Positions 11,084 through 21,712 of a DNA stretch of 64,000 nt are shown here, one piece after another. Numbering within the stretch: position 1 is the first letter of the stretch; every line of letters begins with the position of its first letter. Below the pieces are notes generated by a model. It saw only the letters and a list, made by a program, of their open reading frames with translations, had not been told where the DNA came from and searched no databases. This stretch comes from Viola odorata (Eukaryota > Streptophyta > Magnoliopsida > Malpighiales > Violaceae), in NCBI GenBank assembly GCA_963691705.1, contig OY829542.1, positions 25,406,579 through 25,470,578 of the forward strand, read 5' to 3'. Made by a program: the position numbers and the translations under genes.

Positions 11084-11103
11084 AATGCTCGAGGGCGAGC
11101 ATT
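11084..11103 (+). promoter_or_regulatory. Pre-LTR hairpin of A1
   Basis: AATGCTCG (11084-11091), loop AGGG, CGAGCATT (11096-11103): a perfect 8-bp stem six bases before the polypurine tract. A3 has a hairpin at the same place with compensatory stem differences (see findings). Confidence 0.7.
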
Positions 11104-11118
11104 GGGGTAGTGTGGGGA

Positions 11119-12713
11119 TGTTTGATAGCATGTTTCATAGTCACGATTTTACCTTCTTTTCTAGCCCTTTCGGGGGCATGATTCTGCCATTTAACCCTTA
11201 TTTCTATCTTTATTGCAGATCAGCGCCAATAGAAGGAAAAGATCGAAAAGAAGCATTTTTGGAGTATTTCTGAGGATTTCCAACGTCAAGGCCTAGAAGA
11301 CCAGATTGTCGTCGAGCCCATGACACTAACCAGACCAGTGAGCTGTCTCTCGCCCGCGATAAGTCTGCTTCTTCTCTCAAGCGAAAACCAAAGAGGAGCA
11401 TCTTCAAAGATCCGCAGGATTTCATGCGCTTCTAGAAGATGCTAGGGGCGCCAGAGATTCGGAATATTCCTTTGAAAGGACATGTGCTGTCAATTCCCCA
11501 TTGCTTCTCTCTCCCCTTAGCTATTTTGTCCCCTAGCTAGTTTTAGCCTATATAAGCTTAGTTTTAGGGTTTTTGTAAGGACGGTTGTCCAAGGATATTT
11601 TACATCACTTCATCTTTTACCTTAATTTCTAGGGATCTTATTCTCTTGGTATTTGAAGCAACCGCCGGTTTGTAAAGGAGCAAGCTTTCCTCCTTGATTA
11701 TTAATTAATCCTTCGGTTTCTTCTAATCCCTTTCCTTTTATTCCCTTTGTTGCATGATTATTACTATCTATTGTTCATATTATAGTATGAGTAGCTAAGT
11801 ACCACCCTCTTAGTAAAGGGTATTTCAAGGGTTGTAAGGTTCGGTTATGAGGCCTAATGCATGCTTAATATATTCTCTTGTTGCATATGGTTGTTTACCG
11901 TTTTAATCCCATGCTCATTTAGAAATGTCTAGGGCCTCATCAACTGTTTTCATTTCTGCATGAGTAACGTCATTCTCTTAGTTATAACTGACGTGAATCC
12001 TTGAGATATTAGTAGACACCTAGTGAAAGTCATCGCGAGAGGTCTTTTGTCTAGGTGTAAACGGTCATTTAGGGTATGTGATGCGAGTGTGACGAACTGA
12101 GATGTCACGCCCTAGATCTGTCTCGCCTCCACTTCATGGGCGTTTTGAGTAGTGCCTCCCCGCATTCGTGCCTGGGAGGATGGCGAAACGTCAAGGCCAG
12201 CTCATATGTGGAAACGGGAGGTGGCTTCTACCTACGAAGGTGAGTAGGGGGCCTACGTGGAAACATGGCCCCTATAGCAGATCTGTACCTGAGTCTGGAA
12301 TATTTTTGTGCCAATGATTAACTGACCTAGAAAGCAACCCGAGAACACTTTTTACTAAGATCTCTCCCTCTCTAATTATTATCTATTTCACTATTTTTCT
12401 TGCCCTCGAATTGCTTTTATATATCTTGCCTTGGATTGTGTTTTACTTTCGTGCCCTGGATATCTATTTTATTTAATTGTCTTGTCAGCTCTTGTTAGCT
12501 CCCGCTTCTATGTTGATTAATTCAATCAACATCAAACCCCCCCCCCTAAGTATTACTTTTACGTTTGGTTGCATTTGTTCCCTGTCATACGCTTAAATTG
12601 AATCATTATTCCTTCAATCTCTGTGGTTCAACCCTGTCTTGCCCTGTACACATTTACTTATGCATTTAGGCATCAGGATAAATTTTAAGTACATTTGAGT
12701 GACGATTAATTCA
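11119..12713 (+). repeat. A1 3' LTR (about 1595 bp)
   Basis: The start TGTTTGATAGC follows the purine tract TAGTGTGGGGA. A TATATAA box at 11549-11555 precedes TAGTTTTAGGGTTTTTG, a layout shared with the A2 and A4 LTRs. Other shared phrases are GCAGATCAG near 11215 and the GACGTTTCGCC-type phrase around 12185. The end is set at ATTCA, where A2 coding-like sequence begins. Both ends are estimates by comparison. Confidence 0.72.
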
Positions 12714-12984
12714 CCAAATCAGCTAATGCCTCTATTTGTCTCTGCATCTTAAGCTTCTGCAAGTCTAATCGCATCTCCTCAAGTTGGCTCTTCATGGTAG
12801 CTATTGCAGCCATATTTTTTTGAGACAGCCCTTGGTCTTGTGGAGGTTGTGGAGGCGGATAATATTGTTAGCTAGGTTCGACTTGCACTCTATAGTTGAA
12901 ATTTTCTTGATTCCACCACGGGGGGTTAGGAGTAAAATATTGAGGAAAAGAGGGTGAGTAAGAATAAGAATTAAAATAAGACAT
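12714..12984 (-). pseudogene. A2 gag-position reading frame, broken
   Basis: ATG is at 12984. The product starts MSYFNSYSYSPSFPQYF, is rich in Pro, Gln, Tyr and Asn, and includes PPPQPPQDQG. It ends with a charged segment (MKSQLEEMRLDLQKLKMQ) likely to be helical. One TAA interrupts it after VEPS. It breaks off at the A1 LTR. Its place after the primer-binding site corresponds to gag, but I cannot show a gag domain. Confidence 0.45.
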
Positions 12985-13046
12985 TGAAGAAAGAAATAAA
13001 TAAATAAAAATATCTAGAACTGTCAAGGGCACAACTTAACATCCCT

Positions 13047-13065
13047 CCTCGACAACGATGCCAAT
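13047..13065 (-). promoter_or_regulatory. Decayed A2 primer-binding site
   Basis: On the minus strand TTGGCATCGTTGTCGAGGA aligns with the intact site TTGGCGCCGTTGCCGGGGA of A3 and A4. All differences are transitions. The intact form matches the 3' end of plant tRNA-Asp, the known Athila primer. Confidence 0.65.
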
Positions 13066-13066
13066 T

Positions 13067-14636
13067 TGATCACATGCTTGTCGAGGGCACGATCAAATAA
13101 TTACAACTTATCACATGCAATAAAAAAGATTGAAGATAGTGGCAAGAGGTTCAATCCACAGAGAATGGTGAAGACATACACTAGACAAGGCCAGATATAA
13201 AGTAAAACAATAAAAGAAACAATGGGGGGTTTGGTTGGTTAATCTAGTTAACCAAGATAGAGATAGCTGCTAACAAGACAATTAATAAAAATAGAAATCA
13301 AGGGCACGACATGCAAACAGAAATCAAGGGCAAGACATACAAATAGAAATCAAATAAAGAAATAAAGTCAGAAGAGAAGAAATCTTAGCAAAGGACATTC
13401 TTGGGTTGCGTCGAGGGCATGATAATCATCAGCGCAAAAATATTATATTCTCGTGCCACAGACCTGCTATAGGGGTCTAGTTTCCACTCAACAACCTCTA
13501 CTTACCTTCTTAGATAGAAGCTACCCCCTGTTTCCATATATGTGGTAGCCTTGACGTTTCGCCGTCCTCCCAGGCACGAATGCGGGGAGGCAATACTCAA
13601 AATGCCCATGAAGTGGAGGCAAGACAGATCTAGGGCGTGACGTCTCAGTGTGTCAAGCTCGCGTCACATACCCTAAACGACCATTTACCCCTAGACGAAA
13701 GACCTCTCGCGATGTCCCCACTAGGTGTCTACTTTAACCCAAGGCTTCACGTCAGTTATAACCAAGAGAATGACAGTAATCATCTAGGATTAGTTACTAG
13801 TTGGCCAAACTACTAATCTTGCCCTAGACTAATTAATAAGAAACTGACAAACAATCAAATACAATAATAAGAATATATTAAACACGTTTAGGCCTCTTAA
13901 CTACCCATGCAACCCTCAAAATACCTCTGCTAAGAAGGGAGAATCTAGCTACTCATACCACAAAATAAATAAACAAAATAGGAAAAGAAAGATTGCATAA
14001 AAGAAGAAGAAGAAGAAAACTATTAAATGTTACCTGCTGGAGCAAAGCTCCGGTCAAGTTCAACGGCTGCTGGAAATAGAGGTCTCAGCCACCACCCAAA
14101 AGAGGGAGGAGAGAAAAAGAGGCGGCTGCCAAAAGAAGAAAGTGAAAAAATATTTACAAGATGTCTAAAACCCTAAAACTAGAGGTTTATATAGTGTTCA
14201 GCCCACAAGAGGACAAAATCCCGCTAAGGGACTACAAAAAGACAAATTCCAGCTAAGGGGAGAGAGTGACAACACATGGAGCATGCTGGAATATTTTGGA
14301 ATCTTCTAGATGCACATGGAATCTTCTAGAAACGCAAGGAATCTCGTGCGAATCTTTGGGGATTCCTTTCTTGATCTGATGTGGATGAGTCACGGGCATG
14401 AGACTGCTCACTGATCTGGTTAGCATCGAGGGCACGACGACGCTCCGATCTTCTAGGCCTTGAAGCTTCAAAGTTTAAGAAATCCTTCCAAAATCGCGTG
14501 CTTTCGCTCTTTTCTTCCTTTAGGCTCTGATCTGTAATAAAGATGGGAACATAGGCAAATCATAAGTATCATGCCCAGGAAAAGGCTGAAATAGAGGGGA
14601 AAAACCTGCACTAAATACATGCAACATCACTTAGCA
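13067..14636 (-). repeat. A2 5' LTR (about 1570 bp)
   Basis: On the minus strand it contains ACAGATCAGAGCC near 14530, a TATATAA box at 14187-14193 followed by CTAGTTTTAGGGTTTTA, and the GTAGGCTACC/GACGTTTCGCC-type phrases near 13550. All match the A1 LTR in order. The upper boundary (TGCTAAGTGATG) is a best guess. Confidence 0.65.
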
Positions 14637-14659
14637 ATTATTTTGCATGCACGCAAAAG

Positions 14660-16303
14660 AGGAATCCTAATTTTTTTTATTTGCTTGATATAGATGATGA
14701 CGGTCAATTAAAAAATATATTTTGGGTAGATTCACTATCTATAACAACTTATGAAACTTTTGGTGATGTCATATCGTTTGATACAACGTACTTAACTAAT
14801 AGATATGACATACCTTTTGCACCATTTATTGGTGTGACATGCACACCAACCAAGCTTTAAACAACCAAATGTATGTATCTGCTTCTTCATTTTAAAGTAA
14901 ACCACATTCAAATAGTATAGTCTGCCCAAATGCAATAATTACTGACCAATGCAAGTCCATTCAAAAAGCAGTCAAATCTGTTTTTCCTAATTCTCACCAT
15001 CATCTTTGCCTGTGGGACATTATGAAGAAGCTGCTTGAGAAGGTTGGATCACAACATGATTATAAGAAAATTTAAAAAATTCTGAAAAGCATTGTTTATG
15101 AGTCCATTGAGGTTCAAGAATTTGAGGAGATTTGGGCTAACATGATTAATGATTTTGATCTGAACAACAATACATGGTTAAGTGGTTTATATGAAGATCG
15201 TCATCGTTGGGTTCCGGTGTTTGTAAAAGGAACTTTTTGGGCTGAAATGTCTACAACCCAAAGAAGTGAAAGTATAAATGCATTCTTTGATGGGTATGTT
15301 GGTCCCAAGACGTCTTTAAAGTAGTTTGTAGAGCAGTATGACAATGCATTGAAGAGTAAGATCGAGAAAGAGAACAAAGTAAATTTTGCTTCTTTCCATT
15401 CCCATATTCCTGTGATAACTGATTTTTACTTTGAGAAACAACTTCAAGATGCCTACACAAATGAACTGTTTCGATTGTTTTAGGATGAGTTGCGGGGTTT
15501 GGTGTACTGCAATCTTACCTTCCTTGATAGGTACGAATCAATTTTGACATTTCTAATAACATATTGAGAAGCAAGGATGGTGCATTAAGAAAGGAAGTGA
15601 CTTATGTTGTTTGTTATGATAAGGCAAAACTTGAAATTAAGTATTCATGCCGTCTGTTTGAGTTTAAAGGAATTATTTGCAGAAATACGGTGAAAGTGTT
15701 CATTTAGAAAAATATAGAGTCGATTCCATCTCAATATGTCTTGCATCGCTGGAGGAAGGATGTAAGACACAAACATTTATATGTCAAGAATTGTGACGAC
15801 AGGGATGATGAATGTACAGTGAGATACAATAATTTGTATTTAACATGCTCTAAAGCTATAGAGATAAGAGTTGAGTCTGTGGAGAAGTATCAGTTTCTAA
15901 TGAGATGCTTAGATGATGCAACTTCAAAACTCATGGATAATTCAAGTTGGAACAAACAGTCCGCAGAAGCCACAGAAGACTATCAAGTTAATCAAAAAAT
16001 TTGAGTCCTTTGAAAGTGCGAACAAAAGGGCGTCCTCTATCCAAAAGAAAAATATCAAGAGTAGAAAAAAATGAACAAAAAAAAGGTATAAAAGGTTTTT
16101 TTATAATATTTTCTTCAATAATGATTGTGATATTTGTATATGATGTTTAACTTATTAATATTATTTTTTTAATACAGTGCTCAAGCAAGAAAAAGGAAGA
16201 AAGATCATTCTGAGTCATAAAATCAATTTGGAACTCAAGAAAGTCAATTTGGACTATCTGAACCATCAACTGTGAATCAATTTGGAACTCAAGAGAGTAT
16301 GGT
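14660..16303 (+). pseudogene. FAR1-related (FRS, MULE-derived transposase-like) gene, decayed
   Basis: Recognisable blocks in order: FGDVISFDTTYLTNRYD and PFAPFIGV (MULE transposase core, about 14760-14840); ITDQCKSIQKAV (14938) and LCLWDIMKKLLEKVG (15005); WANMINDFDLNNNTWLSGLY (15130-15195); TFWAEMSTTQRSESINAFF (15230); FASFHSHIPV (15390); a SWIM-like YSCRLFEFKGIICRN (15640) in which the usual final His is Asn; VESIPSQYVLHRWRKD; and near 16010 the FRS-typical KVRTKGRPLSKRK. A further exon at 16179-16303 contains NQFGTQES twice. FRS proteins are transcription factors derived from Mutator-like transposases. At least six stops, and a gap between 14850 and 14930, show it is dead. Its N-terminus is missing next to A2. 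Confidence 0.85.
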
Positions 16304-16377
16304 ATGAATGTTTGTTTCTTTGGGATTTTGTGTTCTACATGTTGTAGAATGACAACTAAATTTCTGTTTACTGGAAT

Positions 16378-16573
16378 TTGCAACTGAAAGATGATAATGA
16401 TGATGATGGGGGCTTGGAAGAAGAAGATGAGGATGAACATGGAGAGACGTTGTGTGGTGCTTATGGGGATAATTATGCATCTGATGAATTCTGGATCTGC
16501 TGTGACATAAGCGAGAAGTGGTTCCATGGGAAGTGTGTAAAGATCACTCCAGCTAGGGCTGAGCATATAAAGT
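16378..16573 (+). pseudogene. Alfin-like PHD exon, left part
   Basis: The frame has an acidic linker ([14 protein letters not shown]) and then [11 protein letters not shown] and [20 protein letters not shown], hallmarks of the C-terminal PHD finger of plant Alfin-like proteins, which bind methylated histone H3 lysine 4. It stops at the LTR of the 16-kb element, and the missing end is at 32584. Two zinc-ligand positions are changed (Cys to Tyr in CGAY, Cys to Ser in CDIS), so the finger was probably already non-functional. The N-terminal Alfin domain is not found upstream; the FRS pseudogene ends only about 75 bp away. Confidence 0.88.
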
Positions 16574-17101
16574 TGATAACAATCGAGATAGTCCTAACGG
16601 TCCTACTACACAAACGGTTCTTATCGGAACGGATCCCCCTGAGCTCCATAAGGATATCCCTGTATCGCCTAAGGATCAGCGAAGGATTCCTAGGATGGTC
16701 GACTTCAGCGAGGGGGGGGGGACTCACGCAATTCTATACGCACGGCGTCATCCCATCCTAGGGACCCACAAGGTTATCGCTCCCGGCAGCCCCATTAGAC
16801 ATCGCCCATGACGTCATCCACTGATATCGCCTGTGACGTCATCATCAAACGGCACCCTCTTTGATATCGCCAGGTATCGTTGTCCATATCTATAAAAACC
16901 CCACCATTTTTCATAATCAGGGGAAGAAAAAGCTCACCTAGAGAAACCTCTACTACTCTTAAAACCCAAACTAACTTAAGCATCGGAGTGTCTACGCCGG
17001 AGCTCCCCCTCCGGCGCCTTGCAGATACACCCGCCGCCACTCACCACCGTTCCGATCCCTCACGACGCAGAATCTCACAAGACTGACATTGAATCTTATC
17101 A
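16574..17101 (+). repeat. 5' LTR of the 16-kb element (528 bp)
   Basis: It is bounded by TGATAA..TTATCA. A TATA box (TATAAAAA) lies at 16891-16898. Upstream are repeated GATATCGCC phrases and two TGACGTCA palindromes. A G-run near 16711 differs in length from the 3' LTR. Confidence 0.93.
16809..16841 (+). promoter_or_regulatory. Paired TGACGTCA palindromes in the LTR
   Basis: TGACGTCA is at 16809-16816 and again at 16834-16841, 25 bp apart and about 50-80 bp upstream of the TATA box. TGACG pairs are known targets of TGA-type bZIP factors (as-1-like elements). In the 3' LTR the first copy is changed to TGATGTCA and the second is intact. Function is inferred. Confidence 0.5.
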
Positions 17102-17242
17102 AATGGTGCTTTCATTGAGAGCTTTGGTATATTAAGTGAGCGTCCTTAATAGCCAAGCTCCGTTTAGTCGGAAGATTGGAACGGTCATGATCACAGGATC
17201 GGAGTCGATCCGATCACCTCTAATATCCCTTTCCACATCCGC
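17102..17242 (+). promoter_or_regulatory. Primer-binding site region and leader
   Basis: TGGTGCTTTCATTGAGAGC starts at 17104, two bases after the LTR end, where the tRNA primer site must lie. I did not identify the tRNA with certainty. The leader to the gag start has no other feature. Confidence 0.55.
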
Positions 17243-20200
17243 ATGCGGCTTTTTCCCTTTGCTACTGCTGATCTCTCTATGACGACACAACCAATTATTT
17301 CAGGACCTCTGGACCATTCGGCTGGAATTGCTGGAGGAGTGGTCTCCTCGCAAACAGACATTTTGTCATCCCATATGGCGGGATCCGACTTCTCCACTCC
17401 TCTTTCGAGAGAATATACACTCAACCGTGAACATCCTTTTGCAATGGAAATAGCGACCCTTCGTTCTCGGCTGGAATATTTGACTGAAATGGCCGCAAGA
17501 GGCACTCCCGGTGCTTCTGGATCTGGTCACCCTCCTCGTATCATGTTTACTCCATCTATTGTCGCTGATCGACTCGTGTCACCGTTGTTTTCAGAAAACC
17601 TCCAGATGCCTTTACCTGATGGAAATCCTCTGAGTAGTGTTGGGCAGCTTGCTCAAGGAAGAATAGAGGCTTATGTACCACAAACGCCGCAAGGTCTCCT
17701 CCTACAAGGAGACAGGCAACTTGAGGGGGTTAGGAACCGGTGGGACGGACGGAGGGAAGGAGTCCACAGAAGTTTGTCTCCTGAATACAGTGACAGGTCC
17801 AGTAGCCGGAGGTATCGAAGTCATTCGCGCAGGAGTCGCAGTCGATCTCCTAGGAGACATCTTACTCCAGAACCGCGAGATAGAGGGCGTCAAGCTGACA
17901 TGTCTCCCCCGCGTCAAGCACGTGAAATTCTTGATGATACATCGGGCCACCCATTTAGCCGTCGCATAAGGCGTCACCGAGTCAGTCGACGTGTAAAGCT
18001 TCCCACTGACACTTATGATGGTACGAAAGATCCCATCTCACATATCAATAAAGTGAAAGATTTTGTTCAGTTTCAGACCCACAGCGATGCGGCACTATGC
18101 CAAATATTTGTTATGACGCTATCAGGCGTTGCGCGTCTCTGGTTTGAAGGTCTCCCTGGTGGATCCATTAGTAACTTCTCACAGTTAGAATCTAAATTTC
18201 GGAGCAGATTTAGCACCGCAATTCCAATCAGAAAATCTGCCGCCGCGTTATTTGACATACAGCGAATGCCTCAAGAATCCTTGAAGGATTTTCTCAGCCG
18301 CTTCGATCTGGAAATGTCCTTAACGCCGGGCGTTACTATCGATTTTGCTATAGAAGCTCTGAAAAGAAATTGCCGTTATGGGAAGCTGAAAGACGCACTT
18401 ATGGTGGACCTCCCAGTGACTTTAGACGCGTTGAGACTTAAAGCCCACAATTACGCGAAAATGGAAGAAGAAGAAAACAGAGATCGAACATACAGTCTGC
18501 CGCAGGGGGCATCTCAAATCACTGCTGCTCCTACAAAGCCTCTACCCGATGACCATTTTATCGATGATTACGCTAGGCGGAATGATCATATCCCCAAGAC
18601 CTCTGACAGACAAAGGGGTAATTTTCTGAAGGGAAAAACCAGTGGCTCCCCCACTCGGCGGCGCGGGGATTCTTATAAAAATCGAACGTACGACCCAGAT
18701 TTTCCTTCCCTCAATGTGCCAAGGGCCGAAATTTTAGCTATAGCGGAACAGCGAAACCTTCCCATCCGCTACCCCGCGCCTGTAAAACCAGGAGTGTTTT
18801 TAGGGAGAAGAGAAAATGCTTATTGTAAATTCCACAAAGCCAGGGGCCATTCCACGGAGACGTGTAGAGACTTAAAAACGGCGATAGAACGATTGGTTGA
18901 AGAAGGATATTTGGGAGAATTCGCCACCCAGATAAGAGAAGATGCTCGCAATAATCTCAGGAAAAGGACGGCGGATGAACGACCCGTTCCTCCTCACGAC
19001 CCGCAAAAGGATAATATTCCCGGAGGGAAAGATAGGGAATCTCTTACGGTTGATGACGAGTATATCCCCATGATTAATATCATTGCGGGAGGAACTCCCT
19101 ATATGAACGAGTCAGAGCAGCTGACGTTCCCGAAAGGAGACAAACGCGCACGAGATGGCACGATGAAAAAAGGAGATGCGATAGGCATTTTAGATCGAAT
19201 GGTATTGTCCTTTTCTGAAGAAGATGAGAAAGGCGTCGTCTACCCACACAATGATGCTTTGGTAGTTACGCCCGTCATCACTAGCCATGGAATCAGAAGA
19301 ACTCTCATTGATAATGGGAGTGCGGTGAATCTCTTTTCGCTGGAAGCCTACAACCTCATGAAACGCCTTACTAATGAGCTAACACCTAGTAAACGACCTA
19401 TAGTCGGCGTTGATGGAGTTCCAATCCCTGTTACGGGGGTGATTACCCTGCCTATATATTTCCGAGAAGACACCTACAAGCGATCAGAGAACTTGTTATT
19501 CCTTGTCGTGGATCTGAATTTGCCCTACAATGTCGTACTCGGACGACCTTTCCTTAACCGCTTTGGCGCAGTGATATCTCAGAAGCATCTGAAGATGAAG
19601 TACCCCTCCTGGGATGGGGTGGTAACCATAAAGGGTGATCAAAAACTAGCAGCTGAATGCTATTCGCTCATGACCCAAAGAAGCTGCGATAGGTACGTGT
19701 GTATAGCGGCTGACCCCTATGAACAAAGCGATGAAAAGCGTGCCCAACCTCTGGACAAGATGGTGCCTGTTCCAGCGATCGGAATAGAGGAGGCAAGTTT
19801 CCTGATTAGTGAAAAACTTAGCCCAGCGGAAAGCCTCCAACTGGCCCGGCTACTGAACAAATGCCAAGGAGACTTCGTGTGGAAACCCGCGGATATGCCA
19901 GGAATATCGCGTGAAATAGCCGAACATCGGCTCAATGTGGACCCAGAGGCCAGGCCAGTACAGCAAAAGCGGCGCGCGTTCTCTAATGAAAAGGTGTTGG
20001 CCGTGGATAAAGAGGTAGCGAAGCTCCTCGATGCAGGATTCATTCGTGAAGTTCAATATCCCACCTGGCTAGCGAACCCCGTTCTTGTTCCTAAGCCCAA
20101 TGGAGATTGGCGCATGTGCATCAACTTTACTGACTTAAATGATGCCTGCCCTAAAGATTGTTACCCGCTTCCTCGAATAGATCAGTTGGTTGATCAGACT

Positions 20201-21337
20201 GCTGGATACGCTTATTTAAGCTCGCTGGATGCCAACTCCGGATACCATCAAATTCCCATGGCCCGGGAAGATGAAGAAAAGACTGTGTTTCTCACTCCAA
20301 AGGCCACATACTGTTACACGGCGATGCCGTTGGGATTGAAAAACGCCGGGGCAACGTTCCAACGAATGGCCAACAAAATATTTGAAGAACAAATTGGGAG
20401 GAACGTAGAGGTGTACGTCGATGATATATTGGTAAAAAGTATGAGTTTTCAGGATCACCTACGAGACTTAAAGGAAGTCTTTGATGTAATGAAAAGGTAT
20501 CGCATGAAGCTAAATCCCCGAAAATGCATGTTCGCATTCCAAACGGGAAAATTCTTAGGCTACGTCGTTAGCCAAAAGGGTATTCTGCCTAACCCTTTGA
20601 AGATCAAAGCGATACAAGACATGATATCTCCCAGGACCGTCAAAGAAGTACAAAGACTCACAGGGCGAGTCATCGCCCTTGGACGATTCATTTCTAAGCA
20701 AGGAGAGAAGTGTCTCCCTTTTTTCAAAATTATACGGAAAAAAGCTTCGTTCGGGTGGACCCCTGACTGTGAGGAAGCATTTATCGGCCTGAAAGATTAT
20801 CTATCGTCTGATTTATTATTGATAAGGCCCGAGGTAGGCGATACCTTATATTTGTATCTTGGCGCTGCAGACGAAGTGGTCAGTGCCGTCCTTGTTCGCG
20901 ACGACAACCACTCTCATCGCCCAGTCTATTTTGTGAGCCACGTTCTTAAAGATGCGGAATTGCGGTACGCCCGAATCGAAAAGATAGCGTTCGCTCTTAT
21001 ACAAGCCACCCGCAAAATGAACCGATACTTTCAGTCTTATTCCGTCATCGTACTCACAGACCAGCCTTTAAAAAGGATCTTTCGAAAGCCTGAATTTTCT
21101 GGAAGGATGTTGATCTGGGCACTCGAATTGGAACAGTATAGATTGAGGTATCAGTCTAGACCGTCTGTAAAGGCTCAGATCCTGGCTGATTTCATAGCGG
21201 AATGCACCTTTACAGAGGATCCTTTAGAAGGCGTACCTGAAGCGGAATGGGGCAATATGGATCTCCCATTCCCGGAAACCTATACGGATCTCTGGATCGT
21301 CCATGTAGATGGGGCTAAAAACCAAGAGCTGGCTTGA
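17243..21337 (+). pseudogene. gag-pol: gag-protease-RT-RNase H polyprotein, truncated by frameshift
   Basis: The frame is open for 1364 codons; ATG at 17279 (MTTQPIIS) may be the true start. Residues about 185-225 are Arg/Ser-rich (RSHSRRSRSRSPRR). Gag core WFEGLPGG is near residue 300. A His/Cys motif, YCKFHKARGHSTETC, is near 527. Protease LIDNGSA is near 688. RT follows with YVDDILVKS near 1058, then the RT-linked RNase H (about 1185-1330). It ends early just after HVDGAKNQELA because a 10-bp unit is repeated at 21327-21348, which shifts the frame inside the second RNase H. The protein would make the capsid and copy RNA to DNA in cytoplasmic particles. Confidence 0.92.
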
Positions 21338-21707
21338 GCTGGCTGGAGCTGGAATCTTTATAAATGGGCCGCATGATATGCAAATACGATACGCCATCCG
21401 AATCCTACAGCCGTTATCTAATAACGCGGCAGAGTATGAGGCGTTGCTAGCCGGGCTTAGAATTGGAAAGGAGCTTTCTTCTAAAGGAAGGCATGATACT
21501 GGAAGAACAGGAGACCTGCGTCTAAAAATCTGTGGTGATTCCAAGTTAATAATGGACCAGGTCTTGGGGCACTCTCAGGCCCGAGAACCCATCATGATTC
21601 AATATCTCGCCAAAGTGAAGCGGGAACTGTTGGAAATAAAGAAAGAGGGCATGCAAGTCAGCTTTGAGCATATTCCCGGGAGGAAAACGCTGAAGCAGAC
21701 AACCTAG
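21309..21707 (+). pseudogene. Second (additional) RNase H domain, frameshifted
   Basis: After the 10-bp insertion the frame continues with GAGIFINGP, then LSNNAAEYEALLAGLRIGKE and CGDSKLIMDQVLGH, then YLAKVKRELLEI. This is the pattern of the extra RNase H that Tat-clade elements carry besides the RT-linked one. A second break at about 21683 (apparently one base lost) ends the frame at 21707. Integrase continues in another frame. Confidence 0.82.
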
Positions 21708-21712
21708 CAAAA

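Larger units (their letters stand above)
9321..11118 (+). other. A1 3' non-coding region with repeated purine tracts
   Basis: After the stop come a C-run, then the hairpin GCATTGAGGACAATGC at 9457-9472, then AAGTGTGGGGA at 9480. The same purine word recurs at 10121 and 10229, and as TAGTGTGGGGA directly before the LTR at 11109-11118. Pyrimidine-rich DNA lies at 9900-10060 and 10600-10740. No credible protein. Confidence 0.7.
8214..12713 (+). mobile_element. Athila-lineage element A1, 3' part
   Basis: It contains the end of an Athila post-pol ORF, about 1.8 kb of 3' non-coding DNA, a pre-LTR hairpin, a polypurine tract and a 3' LTR. The 5' LTR, gag and pol are missing because the Tat/Ogre-like element interrupts the ORF at 8213/8214. 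On the right the LTR abuts the gag-position reading frame of A2 (opposite strand), so A1 appears to have inserted into A2. The right target duplication would be CCAAA at 12714-12718. Confidence 0.8.
12714..14636 (-). mobile_element. Athila-like element A2, 5' LTR and start of internal region
   Basis: Read on the minus strand: a 5' LTR (14636 to 13067), a decayed primer-binding site, and a short reading frame that stops being traceable where the A1 LTR begins. The rest of A2 would lie left of A1, outside the window. It abuts the FAR1-related pseudogene on the right, suggesting that A2 inserted there. Confidence 0.68.
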
